DNA of 21,836 nt. Origin: an uncultured Bacilli bacterium (lineage in GTDB: Bacteria; Bacillota_I; Bacilli_A; RF39; UBA660). Shown one piece after another: positions 5,082 to 12,448 of the stretch (positions are counted from its first letter, which is position 1; each line of letters opens with the position of its first letter). The position numbers were made by a program, and so were the translations under genes. Below the pieces are notes generated by a model. That model was not told the DNA's origin and did no database searches. It worked only from the letters and a program-made list of their open reading frames with translations. The stretch covers positions 1 to 21,836 of the forward strand of contig CANPXI010000005.1 of assembly GCA_947585885.1 (NCBI GenBank). Reading direction: 5' to 3'.

Positions 5082-6572
5082 ATGAATACAAATTACGAGG
5101 CTGTAGTTAGTCTTGTAGAACTTTTGGTTAAAAAAGCTGGATTTGATGTTCATAAAGATTATAGTGAAGTAGAGCTTGAAAAAACTAAAAATAGTATATC
5201 TTCACTAGTTAAAGAAAAAGGACATTCCAAGGATAAGAAAACTATTAATAGTTTGATTGATAACCTTAAAGTTAGACAGGCTAATTGGGAAAATAATGCT
5301 GAGATAGTTGGTAAAAGTTTGATTAAAGCTTATCTTGAAGGAAAAGATTATGAAAGTGTAAAAGCACGAATTGATTTACTTGGTAATCTTGCCTTAAAGG
5401 GAACAGAAAATGTGACAGTTACTTCTGTATATGGCGAGTTAAAAAAACTTAATAAAGATTATGAAGAACTTAAAAATAAGATTTCTAATACTAGTTATGT
5501 AAATCAAGAAGAAAAAGAAATGGATACCAAGTATAAAGCTTATTTAGAAAATAAATTAACTTCTTTAGATAGTGAGATTAGTTCTTTAGATAATGAATTA
5601 GAAGGACTTAGAGAAGTTGAAATTAAGGAAGTTAATATTGAAGCAAAGATAAAAGAATATGCAGCTAAGTTAAAGAGCGATTTAGATAAAATTGAAAAGA
5701 TTGTAAATTCTTCAATTAATAGTGATGTAACTGCTGAAGTTTGGGATAAACTGGAAGTTGCAAGAAATGAAACAAAAGAAAAATTAGATAAATCTAATGA
5801 TTTACTTCTTAAAACTGAGAGTATGTTAGAAGATGTTAAGAAAAGTAAAGATAGTATTAGTGAAAGGAAGAATAAGTTTGAGATAGAAAAAACTAGGGCT
5901 AATACAAAACTTAACAATATTAATACTAAGTTAGAAGAAGATAAGTATGATAATAATACTTTAAAGATGATAGATTTAAATAATAGTGAGATTATGAGAC
6001 TACAAATAGAAGCATTAAATAATAAAAAAGATGTTATATATGTAGATGCACTTAAAGTAAAAGAAGAACTTATTAAAGAATGGAATAAAGGTAGTGGAGT
6101 AAATTTTACTGAGAGTCCTATAGAAAAAGAAAAAACTACACAAGAAGAGAAAACTCTAGAAATAGATAGTTCTTCACCTGAAGAGAAGATTGAAGAATTA
6201 GTAAAAGAAGTTAATGATAATAAAGATATAATGGATGTAGTTAAGGAAGCGGAGGAAATTTTAAATAAAGAAGAACCACCTAAGGTTTCTAAAGTTGTTA
6301 AGACTACATTAAAAAGCGAAACATTACCTTCTAGAAAAGATATTTTAGAAGAGTTTCAAAATGAGATAGATAAAGCTTCAAAAGATTTAGAAAAATTAGA
6401 TTTATCTAAACCTAATGAAGAAGTTCAAAAACCTGTGAAAACTATTACTTTAGATAGTGAAGAAGAAGAGATAAAAAAGGAAACTGATGAAGTAATAGAT
6501 AAGATAGATAGTTTAATTTCTGAAGAAACAGAAAAACAAGAAGAAAATAATAAAATGGAATTGGATTGGTGA
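5082..6572 (+). CDS. Coiled-coil protein, paralogue 1 (block order N-A-B-C)
   Basis: A 496-residue, highly charged, cytosolic protein with no signal or membrane segment; most of it is predicted coiled coil. I set the start at 5082 because AAAGGTGG lies just upstream. Starting earlier would add a basic stretch lying in the promoter. An N-terminal block (YEAVVSLVELLVKKAGF) and three inner blocks are shared with the next gene: block A (EIVGKSLIKAYLEG, ~75-110), block B (NQEEKEMD...KAYLENKL, ~140-175) and block C (VIYVDALKVKEELIKEWNKG, ~315-345). The acidic tail (~350-496) is low complexity. The function is not recognised. The stop codon overlaps the ribosome binding site of the partner, so the two proteins are probably co-translated and may interact. 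Confidence 0.75.
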   Translation: MNTNYEAVVSLVELLVKKAGFDVHKDYSEVELEKTKNSISSLVKEKGHSKDKKTINSLIDNLKVRQANWENNAEIVGKSLIKAYLEGKDYESVKARIDLLGNLALKGTENVTVTSVYGELKKLNKDYEELKNKISNTSYVNQEEKEMDTKYKAYLENKLTSLDSEISSLDNELEGLREVEIKEVNIEAKIKEYAAKLKSDLDKIEKIVNSSINSDVTAEVWDKLEVARNETKEKLDKSNDLLLKTESMLEDVKKSKDSISERKNKFEIEKTRANTKLNNINTKLEEDKYDNNTLKMIDLNNSEIMRLQIEALNNKKDVIYVDALKVKEELIKEWNKGSGVNFTESPIEKEKTTQEEKTLEIDSSSPEEKIEELVKEVNDNKDIMDVVKEAEEILNKEEPPKVSKVVKTTLKSETLPSRKDILEEFQNEIDKASKDLEKLDLSKPNEEVQKPVKTITLDSEEEEIKKETDEVIDKIDSLISEETEKQEENNKMELDW

Positions 6573-6577
6573 TAAAA

Positions 6578-8092
6578 ATGAATTATAGAGCATTAGAAGA
6601 TTTAATAGGAATTTTAGTTAAGAAATCAGGATTTAAGTTAAGTGACTTAAAGGTTGAAGAAGATATAGATTTTCTAGAAGATAGAAAGAAATATCTAGAA
6701 GGAGAAATTGCTTCTTTAAAGAATACTATAGAGACAAGCCCTTATCTTGATAAAGAAGATAAGATGAAAGATGAAGAAGAAAAGGCTTATTTAGAAGAAA
6801 CTTTAAAGACTTTAAATAATAATTTAGCAGATTTAGATACTAAGTTAAATGATAAGAATGCTAAACTTGGTGTTAAACGTAGATTAACTGGTGAAAAAGC
6901 ACTTTTAACTTCGGAAATATCAAGAGTTAATGAATTACTTGAACTTGCTAATTTAAAGCTTGTCAATAAGGCATATTTTGATACAAGTATGAAGACTAAA
7001 GATGAAACTACACTTGCAGTTTTAGAAAGTGAACTAAAAGAAGTTAATGATAGTTTAGAGATTAAATATAATAATCCAGTTATATTAGGAAATAAATTAT
7101 TAGAAGCTTTTAAAGATAATAAATCATTTGATCAAGTTAACGGTCAATTTGAGTTACTTCTTAATTTAGCTAGAACTGAATATGATAAGACTAATGGAGA
7201 AGTAAAAGATTCTAATATATTTGAACTTATGGATAAATATACTACTATGAAAAGAGATACTGCTACTAGTTTAGAGAATAATGAATATAGTAGTGAAGAG
7301 ATTAGACAAAGTTTATTTGAAAAAGAAAAATATCACAATAGTAGATTAGAAACATTTAAGAGAACTCTAGATGGTATTGAAAAGAGAAAAGAAGAGTTAA
7401 GAACATTAATAGATGAATCTAAGAAACTTTATGATAGTGTTCATAAAGAGATTGATCAAAAAGAAGATAAACTTACTGCTTTAGTTAATGTTTTATATAA
7501 TGAATCTAATTTAATAGTAGAAGAGGAAGATTATAAGAAGACAGTTAATGAACTTAGAAATGAAATAGTTGATGATAAGTTCTTAGAGAATAAGTATAAT
7601 ACTGATATTCAAAATTTCAAAGATGAGATTAAAAACTTAGATATTAATTATACTAATATAAATGCTGAGATGGCTAGTGAAGAGAGAAGCCTTGAAATTA
7701 TTCATGATAAACTTAATAATAATAAAGCATTTGATAATATTAATAAGTTTACAGATAAAGTTAATTTCTTAGTATATTCTAATAGAGTTGAAAATCTTGT
7801 TAATGAACAACAATATTTATATGTTAATGTTGATGTTATTAAAGATGAAGTTATGTCTTTATGGAGCAAGGGAGACGATAGCGCTAAAGGTGAAGTAAAA
7901 AGTTATGGAGTACCTAAAACAGAACCTGTAGAAGAAGAGGAAGAAGTAGATGAAGAAGAAAATAATACTTTCCAAACTAATACTTCTGAAGTAATAGAAG
8001 AACCTACTCCAGAAGCTCAAACAAGTATGTATGAAGAAAGCACTAATAATGAACAACCTGCATCTGTTGAACCAATTGATTTCTTAGAATAG
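6578..8092 (+). CDS. Coiled-coil protein, paralogue 2 (block order N-B-A-C)
   Basis: A 504-residue coiled-coil protein similar to its upstream neighbour. The N-terminal block is RALEDLIGILVKKSGF. Block B (LDKEDKMKDEEEKAYLEETL) comes at about 60-95, block A (VILGNKLLEAFKDNKSF) at about 168-200, and block C (YLYVNVDVIKDEVMSLWSKG) near 420. The tail is acidic and rich in Glu, Pro and Thr. Blocks A and B are therefore in reverse order relative to paralogue 1. The start at 6578 is chosen because GGTGAT (6568-6573), which includes the TGA stop of the upstream gene, is correctly spaced. No catalytic motif is seen. A structural or scaffold role is the most that can be suggested. Confidence 0.75.
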   Translation: MNYRALEDLIGILVKKSGFKLSDLKVEEDIDFLEDRKKYLEGEIASLKNTIETSPYLDKEDKMKDEEEKAYLEETLKTLNNNLADLDTKLNDKNAKLGVKRRLTGEKALLTSEISRVNELLELANLKLVNKAYFDTSMKTKDETTLAVLESELKEVNDSLEIKYNNPVILGNKLLEAFKDNKSFDQVNGQFELLLNLARTEYDKTNGEVKDSNIFELMDKYTTMKRDTATSLENNEYSSEEIRQSLFEKEKYHNSRLETFKRTLDGIEKRKEELRTLIDESKKLYDSVHKEIDQKEDKLTALVNVLYNESNLIVEEEDYKKTVNELRNEIVDDKFLENKYNTDIQNFKDEIKNLDINYTNINAEMASEERSLEIIHDKLNNNKAFDNINKFTDKVNFLVYSNRVENLVNEQQYLYVNVDVIKDEVMSLWSKGDDSAKGEVKSYGVPKTEPVEEEEEVDEEENNTFQTNTSEVIEEPTPEAQTSMYEESTNNEQPASVEPIDFLE

Positions 8093-8106
8093 TTAAATGT
8101 ATAAAG

Positions 8107-8134
8107 CTCTAGTAAAACTAGAGTTTTTATTTTG
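8107..8134 (+). terminator. Intrinsic terminator after the coiled-coil pair
   Basis: A 7-bp stem (CTCTAGT with ACTAGAG) followed by TTTTTATTTT. Confidence 0.8.
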
Positions 8135-8228
8135 TAAAATAAATGTAAAGAAAATAAAATAAAAGCGTTTTTAAACATTCTTGTCGTATAAAGTAATTAG
8201 AGGGGTTAAGAAAGGAGAAATAAATATA

Positions 8229-10112
8229 ATGTTAGTTAAACGTATTTGTGAATGTTTTAGCTTTAAAAAAGTTTTACTTTGCATGTTATTATGTGTTTTA
8301 TTTATGCCTATTCAAAAAGTTAAAGCAGAAGCAAATGATAAGTTAGTTATACAAAAGTATGATGATATTTGGTTTACAAGAAGAGGAGGAGGCAAAGATT
8401 ATCAATCTGATCAATTAGGCTTTTATTCAATTAATGGCAGTGTTGTTTATTGTATTGAGCCTGAAGTGCATATTAGTACTAATAATTATGTAGGTAACAC
8501 AGGTTATGTAAAAAGTCCTTATAGTAAAAGTATTAATGATTATATTGCTTTAGTAGCTTATTATGGATATGAATATAAAGGGCATCAAACTAAAAAATAT
8601 AGAATGGCTACTCAAGCACTTATTTGGGAGTTAACTGGTAATGGTAAAGGTGGACAAATTATTGAGTTTTGGACAAAAGCAAGTGGATGGGGAGATAATA
8701 TAAATGTTAATTATGAAAGAAATCAAATATTATCTTTAATTCAAAAACATAAAATTAAACCTTCTTTTGATGGTAAAAGTTATGAAGCATTTATGGGAGA
8801 AGAGATTACTATAAAAGACAGTAATGGTGTTTTAAATGGATTTGAAATAGAAGATAAAGGTGGCAATAATGTATGGATTAGTAGTGATAATGTTTTACAT
8901 ATTATACCTAAAGAAGGTAAAACTAAAATAACTTTAAAAAAGAAATATTATCAAACAGATGATACAATTATATATTTAGGAGACGATAATAAATCACAAA
9001 AAATGGCTAAGTTAAGACTTGAAGATGAAGTGGAAGCGACAATAAACTTAGATACTGTTGGTGCTAGAGTAAAGGTTGTAAAAGTAGATGCTGATACAAA
9101 TAAGACTATTAAATTAGATAATATTAAGTTTAAGATTTTTAGTATTACAGATAATAGTTATGTTTGTGAAAATGAGGAATGTATTTTTACTACTAATAAG
9201 GATGGATATTTTATAACTAATGATGCTTTAAAAATGGGAGAGTATTATTTAGAAGAAGTAGACCAAGTAATTAATGGTTATTTATGGAATAAAGAAAAGT
9301 ATAAGTTTACAGTGAGTAAAGAATCTGATATGAGTGATGGGGTAATTACTATTAAGTTTTCAAATACTCCTGTTAAAGGGAAAGTTAGTATTAAGAAACT
9401 AGGCGAAAAGTTAGTTTATGAAGACGGGTATGTTTATGAAAAAGTAGATTTACCTAATGTTAAGATTGGACTTTTTGCTTCAAAAGATATTTTAGATAAC
9501 TTTGGTAATGTTATTTATCAAAAGGGAACTTTAATTAAGACTTTAGTTACTGATAACGATGGTAATGCTTTTATAGATAACTTATATTTAGGAAGTTATT
9601 ATTTAAAAGAATTAGAAACTGATAGTAGTCATGTATTAGATTTAAATAGATATGATTTTGAACTTGAATATAAAGATCAATATACTGGTACTATAGAATA
9701 TAAAACTACTTTAATTAATTATATACCTAAAGGTGAATTAGATTTTAAGAAAACTGATATTTCAGAAAGTAATGGGTTACCTGATACTTTAATAGAAATA
9801 TATGATGAATTTGATAGATTGATTTTTAGTGGTAGAACAGATGAAGATGGTAATATAGTTATTTATGAGTTACCTCTAGGAAAATATTATATTTTAGAAA
9901 AAGAAGCACCAGAAGGGTATAAACTTAATAAAGAAAAAATGTATTTTGAGATTAAAGAAAATGGGGATATTGTAAAGTGTACAATGAAAGATGAACTTAT
10001 AGTAAATGTTCCAGATACTTTAAAATATGGTTTTCCGTTTATAGAAATTTTACCTATTATTATATTTATGTTAGGCTTTGGTTTACAAATTTATGAAAAA
10101 AAGATTAGTTAG
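8229..10112 (+). CDS. Thioester (TQXA) domain adhesin with three Cna-B/SpaA-like repeats and a VPDTL sorting signal
   Basis: A 627-residue surface protein. The signal peptide (about residues 13-35) ends near VKAEA. The thioester domain has the Cys of YCIEP (C75) and the Gln of ATQALIWEL (Q129), the pair that forms the reactive internal thioester used by such adhesins to bind host surfaces covalently. Three Cna-B-like domains follow (~278-378, 382-498, 500-592). Each starts with a Lys-bearing strand (KVVKVD, KVSIKKLG, LDFKKTD) and ends with a Glu-bearing strand (YYLEEVD, YYLKELE, YYILEKEAPEGY), as needed for Lys-Asn isopeptide bonds. The C terminus is VPDTLKYG, a membrane helix and a basic tail, an atypical sorting signal. 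The start at 8229 follows AAAGGAG. The next gene is a sortase overlapping by 20 bases. Confidence 0.87.
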   Translation: MLVKRICECFSFKKVLLCMLLCVLFMPIQKVKAEANDKLVIQKYDDIWFTRRGGGKDYQSDQLGFYSINGSVVYCIEPEVHISTNNYVGNTGYVKSPYSKSINDYIALVAYYGYEYKGHQTKKYRMATQALIWELTGNGKGGQIIEFWTKASGWGDNINVNYERNQILSLIQKHKIKPSFDGKSYEAFMGEEITIKDSNGVLNGFEIEDKGGNNVWISSDNVLHIIPKEGKTKITLKKKYYQTDDTIIYLGDDNKSQKMAKLRLEDEVEATINLDTVGARVKVVKVDADTNKTIKLDNIKFKIFSITDNSYVCENEECIFTTNKDGYFITNDALKMGEYYLEEVDQVINGYLWNKEKYKFTVSKESDMSDGVITIKFSNTPVKGKVSIKKLGEKLVYEDGYVYEKVDLPNVKIGLFASKDILDNFGNVIYQKGTLIKTLVTDNDGNAFIDNLYLGSYYLKELETDSSHVLDLNRYDFELEYKDQYTGTIEYKTTLINYIPKGELDFKKTDISESNGLPDTLIEIYDEFDRLIFSGRTDEDGNIVIYELPLGKYYILEKEAPEGYKLNKEKMYFEIKENGDIVKCTMKDELIVNVPDTLKYGFPFIEILPIIIFMLGFGLQIYEKKIS

Positions 10113-10647
10113 TGTAATTTCATTTTTATTAATGTGTGCAGGTATTATTTTAGGTTTATCTTTAAGTGTAAGAAAGGAAGAAGAAGTTATTTCTATTAAT
10201 ACTAGTGTAGATGATTTTATTCATAATGAAGAAGTAAAAGTTGAGAATAAGAATGAAGAATATTTTATGGCATTAGAAATACCTAGTATTAATTTAAAAA
10301 GAGGAATTTATGAAAAGGGTTCATATTTAAATAATGTTAACTTAAATATTCTTTTGTTAAATGAATCAGATACACCTGATATAGAAAATGGTACAGTTAT
10401 ACTTGCTTCACATGCTGGGAATATGGATAGTTCTTATTTTAGAAATTTATATAAGCTTTATAATGGGGCTAAAGTATATTTGTATTATGAAGGGGTAAAG
10501 TATGAGTATGAAATAGTAAATAATTATGAAGTTAATAAAACAGGTAAAGTTAAAATTAAAAGAGAAAGTATAGGTAATTATATTGCACTTATTACATGCA
10601 TAAGTCATAGTAATAAACAAATAGTGTTTATTGGTATACAAAAATAA
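10093..10647 (+). CDS. Sortase, probably dedicated to the adjacent adhesin
   Basis: A 184-residue membrane-anchored transpeptidase. The N-terminal helix is at ~4-25. The sortase core shows ALEIPSINLKRGIYE (59-73), the catalytic His in ILASHAGN (H107) and the catalytic Cys in LITC (C169). The conserved Arg that should follow in the next strand is not present: the region reads SNKQIVFIG, with Lys175 at about the Arg position. The small size and the 'EIPSINL' strand resemble class C-E enzymes; I cannot assign a class. The start at 10093 lies inside the end of the adhesin gene (20-base overlap), arguing for a single operon and translational coupling. A likely substrate is the VPDTL signal of that adhesin. 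Confidence 0.85.
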   Translation: MKKRLVSVISFLLMCAGIILGLSLSVRKEEEVISINTSVDDFIHNEEVKVENKNEEYFMALEIPSINLKRGIYEKGSYLNNVNLNILLLNESDTPDIENGTVILASHAGNMDSSYFRNLYKLYNGAKVYLYYEGVKYEYEIVNNYEVNKTGKVKIKRESIGNYIALITCISHSNKQIVFIGIQK

Positions 10648-10658
10648 TAAAAGAAAAA

Positions 10659-10687
10659 TTGATTTTTAATGTCTTTATTGTTATAAT
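10659..10687 (+). promoter_or_regulatory. Promoter of the 176-residue unknown gene
   Basis: TTGATT (10659-10664) and perfect TATAAT (10682-10687) with a 17-base spacer, immediately after the sortase gene. Confidence 0.65.
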
Positions 10688-10710
10688 TTTAATAGCAAGG
10701 GGGACTTAGT

Positions 10711-11241
10711 ATGAAAAGTATTTATGATTATAGTTATAATGAAATATGTCTTGTACCAAGTCCTTTAAAAGAGAAACTTTTAGAAGAATTTGATAATTTG
10801 ATGTATGGCATACCTCTTAAAATATATAGTGATAGTAAAAAATTAGGCTATATGATTATGGAAAATGAACTTTTAGAAGATGAAAATGTTAGTGATTATG
10901 TTTTTCCTGGTGAAAAAGTTATTTATTACTCTAATATACATTTAGTTAAAGCAGCTAAAGAGTTTTTATGTGCGGTTAGTGGTGAAAGATTTAAAAAAGG
11001 TAATGAATGTTTAATTTTTAAACCATTTTTATATTTACCAAATAAAAATATATGTTACGCTACAAATAGAATAAAAGCTTACTATTATTATGAAGATTTT
11101 TTTCCTAGGACTTTAAAAGAATTTGATGATTTTTGCTATAAAATTGATCACTCTTATGAGCTTAATTTAGAAGAATATTATAATTTGTCCTCTAATATAG
11201 GCGGAGGAATTAGTATTAAAAAATTAAGTAAAAAAAAGTAA
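10711..11241 (+). CDS. Unrecognised cytosolic protein
   Basis: A 176-residue soluble protein that I do not recognise. It is rich in Tyr, Phe and acidic residues, with no signal peptide or membrane segment. A central stretch (residues ~88-120, FLCAVSGERFKKGNECLIF then NKNICYATNRIKAYYYY) holds three Cys, including C-x-V-S-G-E-R-F and an E-C, which looks like a small treble-clef or zinc-knuckle-like fold, although only part of a metal-ligand set is visible. The gene has its own promoter and the strong ribosome binding site AAGGGGGAC. Its stop codon lies in the hairpin shared with convergent uppP. Confidence 0.6.
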   Translation: MKSIYDYSYNEICLVPSPLKEKLLEEFDNLMYGIPLKIYSDSKKLGYMIMENELLEDENVSDYVFPGEKVIYYSNIHLVKAAKEFLCAVSGERFKKGNECLIFKPFLYLPNKNICYATNRIKAYYYYEDFFPRTLKEFDDFCYKIDHSYELNLEEYYNLSSNIGGGISIKKLSKKK

Positions 11242-11256
11242 AGGACTAACCTTTAC
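11231..11256 (-). terminator. Terminator of uppP, overlapping both convergent stop codons
   Basis: The hairpin GTAAAGG/CCTTTAC (11238-11244 with 11250-11256) is followed, on the minus strand, by a run of T (plus-strand A7, 11231-11237). The stop codons of the plus gene (11239-11241) and of uppP (11253-11255) lie inside the stem. Confidence 0.75.
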
Positions 11257-12056
11257 ATAAATATTAATATTAGTATTCCAAGTATTAATGTGTATAAACT
11301 GAAGTATTTTAAGTTTCCTTTTTTTACGACGTCCATAAACCATCTAAGAGTGAAATATGAAACTACAAATGAAGCAATAAAACCTAAACCATATGGAAGT
11401 ATTAATTCATGTAAGTTTCCAATTTCAAGTAAGTCTTTAATTCCTAATAAAATAGTGCCAAAGCTTACTGGGATATATAGCATAAATGAATATTTTAATG
11501 CTGTACTTCTATCTAAATCTCTAAATAAACCACCAATTAAAGTTGAACCACTTCTACTAATACCCGGTATTAAGGCAATTACTTGTGTAAGGCCTATTAC
11601 TATACTATCGATTATACTTAAATTTTTATCTTTCTTTTTTCCTTTTATACTACTTACAAGGAATAAAAATAATGCTGTTACTAAAAATGCTATTCCTATT
11701 ATTTTTATATTATTTAATTTTTCTTCTATTGTATCTTTAAATAGTAGTCCCACTATTCCAACAGGGATACTACCTAGTACAATTAACCAACAATATTTGA
11801 AATCAGCAACTGTTTCATCAGTTTTCTTTTTAAAGTATAAAAAGAAATTTTTTATTAATTTGATTATGTCATTTTTATAAATTAGAAGTATAGCAAGTAA
11901 ACTACCAAAGTTAACTATTATTTCAAAGTTTAAATCACTAGTGCCTAAATTAAATAATTCTTTTAAAATAAATACATGTCCACTTGAAGAAATAGGGAGA
12001 GGTTCTGTAAAACCTTGCACTATTCCTAAAAAAATGTATATTAATAATTTTTTCAT
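11253..12056 (-). CDS. uppP: Undecaprenyl-diphosphatase (UppP/BacA)
   Basis: A 267-residue integral membrane enzyme that removes a phosphate from undecaprenyl pyrophosphate, recycling the lipid carrier for peptidoglycan and wall polymers. Both family signatures are present: GIVQGFTEPLPISSSGH (residues 11-27, with the Q14-x-x-x-E18 catalytic pair and the later His27) and PGISRSG (164-170) with the phosphate-binding Arg168. About seven to eight hydrophobic helices fit the family. AGAGGAT precedes the ATG on the minus strand. No clean promoter could be picked in the very AT-rich upstream region. It faces away from the peptide locus that starts 90 bases further right. Confidence 0.95.
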   Translation of the reverse strand: MKKLLIYIFLGIVQGFTEPLPISSSGHVFILKELFNLGTSDLNFEIIVNFGSLLAILLIYKNDIIKLIKNFFLYFKKKTDETVADFKYCWLIVLGSIPVGIVGLLFKDTIEEKLNNIKIIGIAFLVTALFLFLVSSIKGKKKDKNLSIIDSIVIGLTQVIALIPGISRSGSTLIGGLFRDLDRSTALKYSFMLYIPVSFGTILLGIKDLLEIGNLHELILPYGLGFIASFVVSYFTLRWFMDVVKKGNLKYFSLYTLILGILILIFM

Positions 12057-12145
12057 ATTTTATCCTCTTTTCTATAATTAATTATATTTTAATTATAAAC
12101 TATAGATGAATTAAAATAAAGATAAAAAAATAATAAAAATTATGT

Positions 12146-12174
12146 TTGACAATCAAATGTTTGCATATTATAAT
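12146..12174 (+). promoter_or_regulatory. Consensus promoter of the small-peptide (toxin-like) transcript
   Basis: TTGACA (12146-12151) and TATAAT (12169-12174) both match the consensus exactly with a 17-base spacer. Such a perfect promoter is the strongest in the window. Predicted start G12181. Confidence 0.85.
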
Positions 12175-12204
12175 TATTTTGGAACTAGTAAACTAGTTGG
12201 GTGT

Positions 12205-12241
12205 CACCATCGCATGGAGGTTTTGGCTAGAAAGGATGGTG
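12205..12241 (+). promoter_or_regulatory. 5' hairpin masking the ribosome binding site of the peptide
   Basis: CACCATC (12205-12211) is complementary to GATGGTG (12235-12241), which overlaps the AAAGGA ribosome binding region just before the ATG at 12248. A first hairpin (AACTAG TAAA CTAGTT, 12183-12198) lies at the very 5' end. This is the arrangement used by par/fst-type toxin mRNAs to delay translation. Confidence 0.65.
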
Positions 12242-12247
12242 GTTATT

Positions 12248-12328
12248 ATGAATAAGAAAGACTTATTAGTAGCTTTGTTATTTGTAGTAATTTTTGTATT
12301 ATTATACATCATAGTTAAACAAATATAA
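12248..12328 (+). CDS. 26-residue hydrophobic peptide, candidate type I toxin
   Basis: A short reading frame that begins MNKKDLLVALLF and ends YIIVKQI. A lysine-bearing N terminus is followed by an uninterrupted hydrophobic stretch of about 18 residues and a C-terminal Lys. That is the size and composition of membrane-active type I toxins (Fst, Ldr, TxpA/BsrG groups). It is not a close match in sequence to the Fst peptides I know; for example there is no internal Pro. Its translation signal is partly masked by a leader hairpin, it is driven by a perfect promoter, and an antisense promoter fires toward it from 12449-12477. The genetic layout is the main evidence. Toxicity is inferred. Confidence 0.65.
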   Translation: MNKKDLLVALLFVVIFVLLYIIVKQI

Positions 12329-12330
12329 GC

Positions 12331-12442
12331 AAAAGCACCTAACTAAATGTATTACTACAGCTTAGACTAGGTGCTAACCAACATAGGTGACGCCCAAACA
12401 AGTTGAACGTTCCTTTTTTATTTTATGAAGTTTTTCACTTCT
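12331..12442 (-). ncRNA. Putative convergent antisense RNA (antitoxin-like)
   Basis: From the minus-strand promoter at 12449-12477, transcription would begin near 12442 with a small hairpin (GAAGT GAAAA ACTTC) and run through the right inverted-repeat arm to a hairpin ending AGGTGCTTTTG (12331-12375). The ~112-base RNA would be complementary to the 3' untranslated part of the peptide mRNA, downstream of the stop codon. Its 5' part resembles the 5' end of the peptide mRNA rather than being complementary to it. Confidence 0.6.
12334..12375. terminator. Central hairpin shared by both convergent RNAs
   Basis: The 8-bp stem AGCACCTA/TAGGTGCT (12334-12341 with 12368-12375) extends through CTAA/TTAG pairing. 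The minus strand continues with TTTTG, a short T-run; the plus strand has none, so termination is more likely for the antisense RNA. The loop contains TTACTACAGCTTAGAC, also seen at 1603-1620. Confidence 0.6.
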
Positions 12443-12448
12443 GTATAC

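Larger units (their letters stand above)
12181..12413. repeat. Imperfect inverted repeat bounding the peptide transcript
   Basis: 12181-12208 and 12386-12413 are 28-base arms, identical at 19 of 28 positions after reverse complementation, strongest at the ends (GGAAC/GTTCC and GTGTCACC/GGTGACGC). In the plus transcript the 5' and 3' ends could pair. A T6 run follows the right arm (12414-12419), so the full-length RNA could end there. Confidence 0.6.

Noticed and set aside
5540..5917. Minus-strand open frame inside coiled-coil paralogue 1 (and similar ones at 1046-1246, 7859-8056, 10447-10641, 19897-20202)
   Set aside because: These are reverse readings of low-complexity Lys/Glu/Asp-rich or AT-rich genes; none has a ribosome binding site or promoter.
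6570..6572. TGA as a tryptophan codon (Mycoplasma-type code)
   Set aside because: All genes use TGG for Trp, no gene needs in-frame TGA, and this TGA is followed at once by TAA and by a well-spaced start.
11290..11880. Long plus-strand open frame of 196 codons opposite uppP
   Set aside because: It lies wholly within uppP on the other strand, has no ribosome binding site and no family resemblance; uppP carries clear catalytic motifs.
12069..12117. AT-rich imperfect palindrome upstream of uppP
   Set aside because: The sequence is almost pure A and T, where such palindromes arise by chance; no T-run or promoter geometry supports a function.
12181..12413. Insertion sequence or MITE with terminal inverted repeats
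   Set aside because: Arms match at only 19 of 28 positions, no target-site duplication was seen, and both promoters lie outside the arms. The toxin-antitoxin reading explains more of the sequence, though a mobile origin is not excluded.
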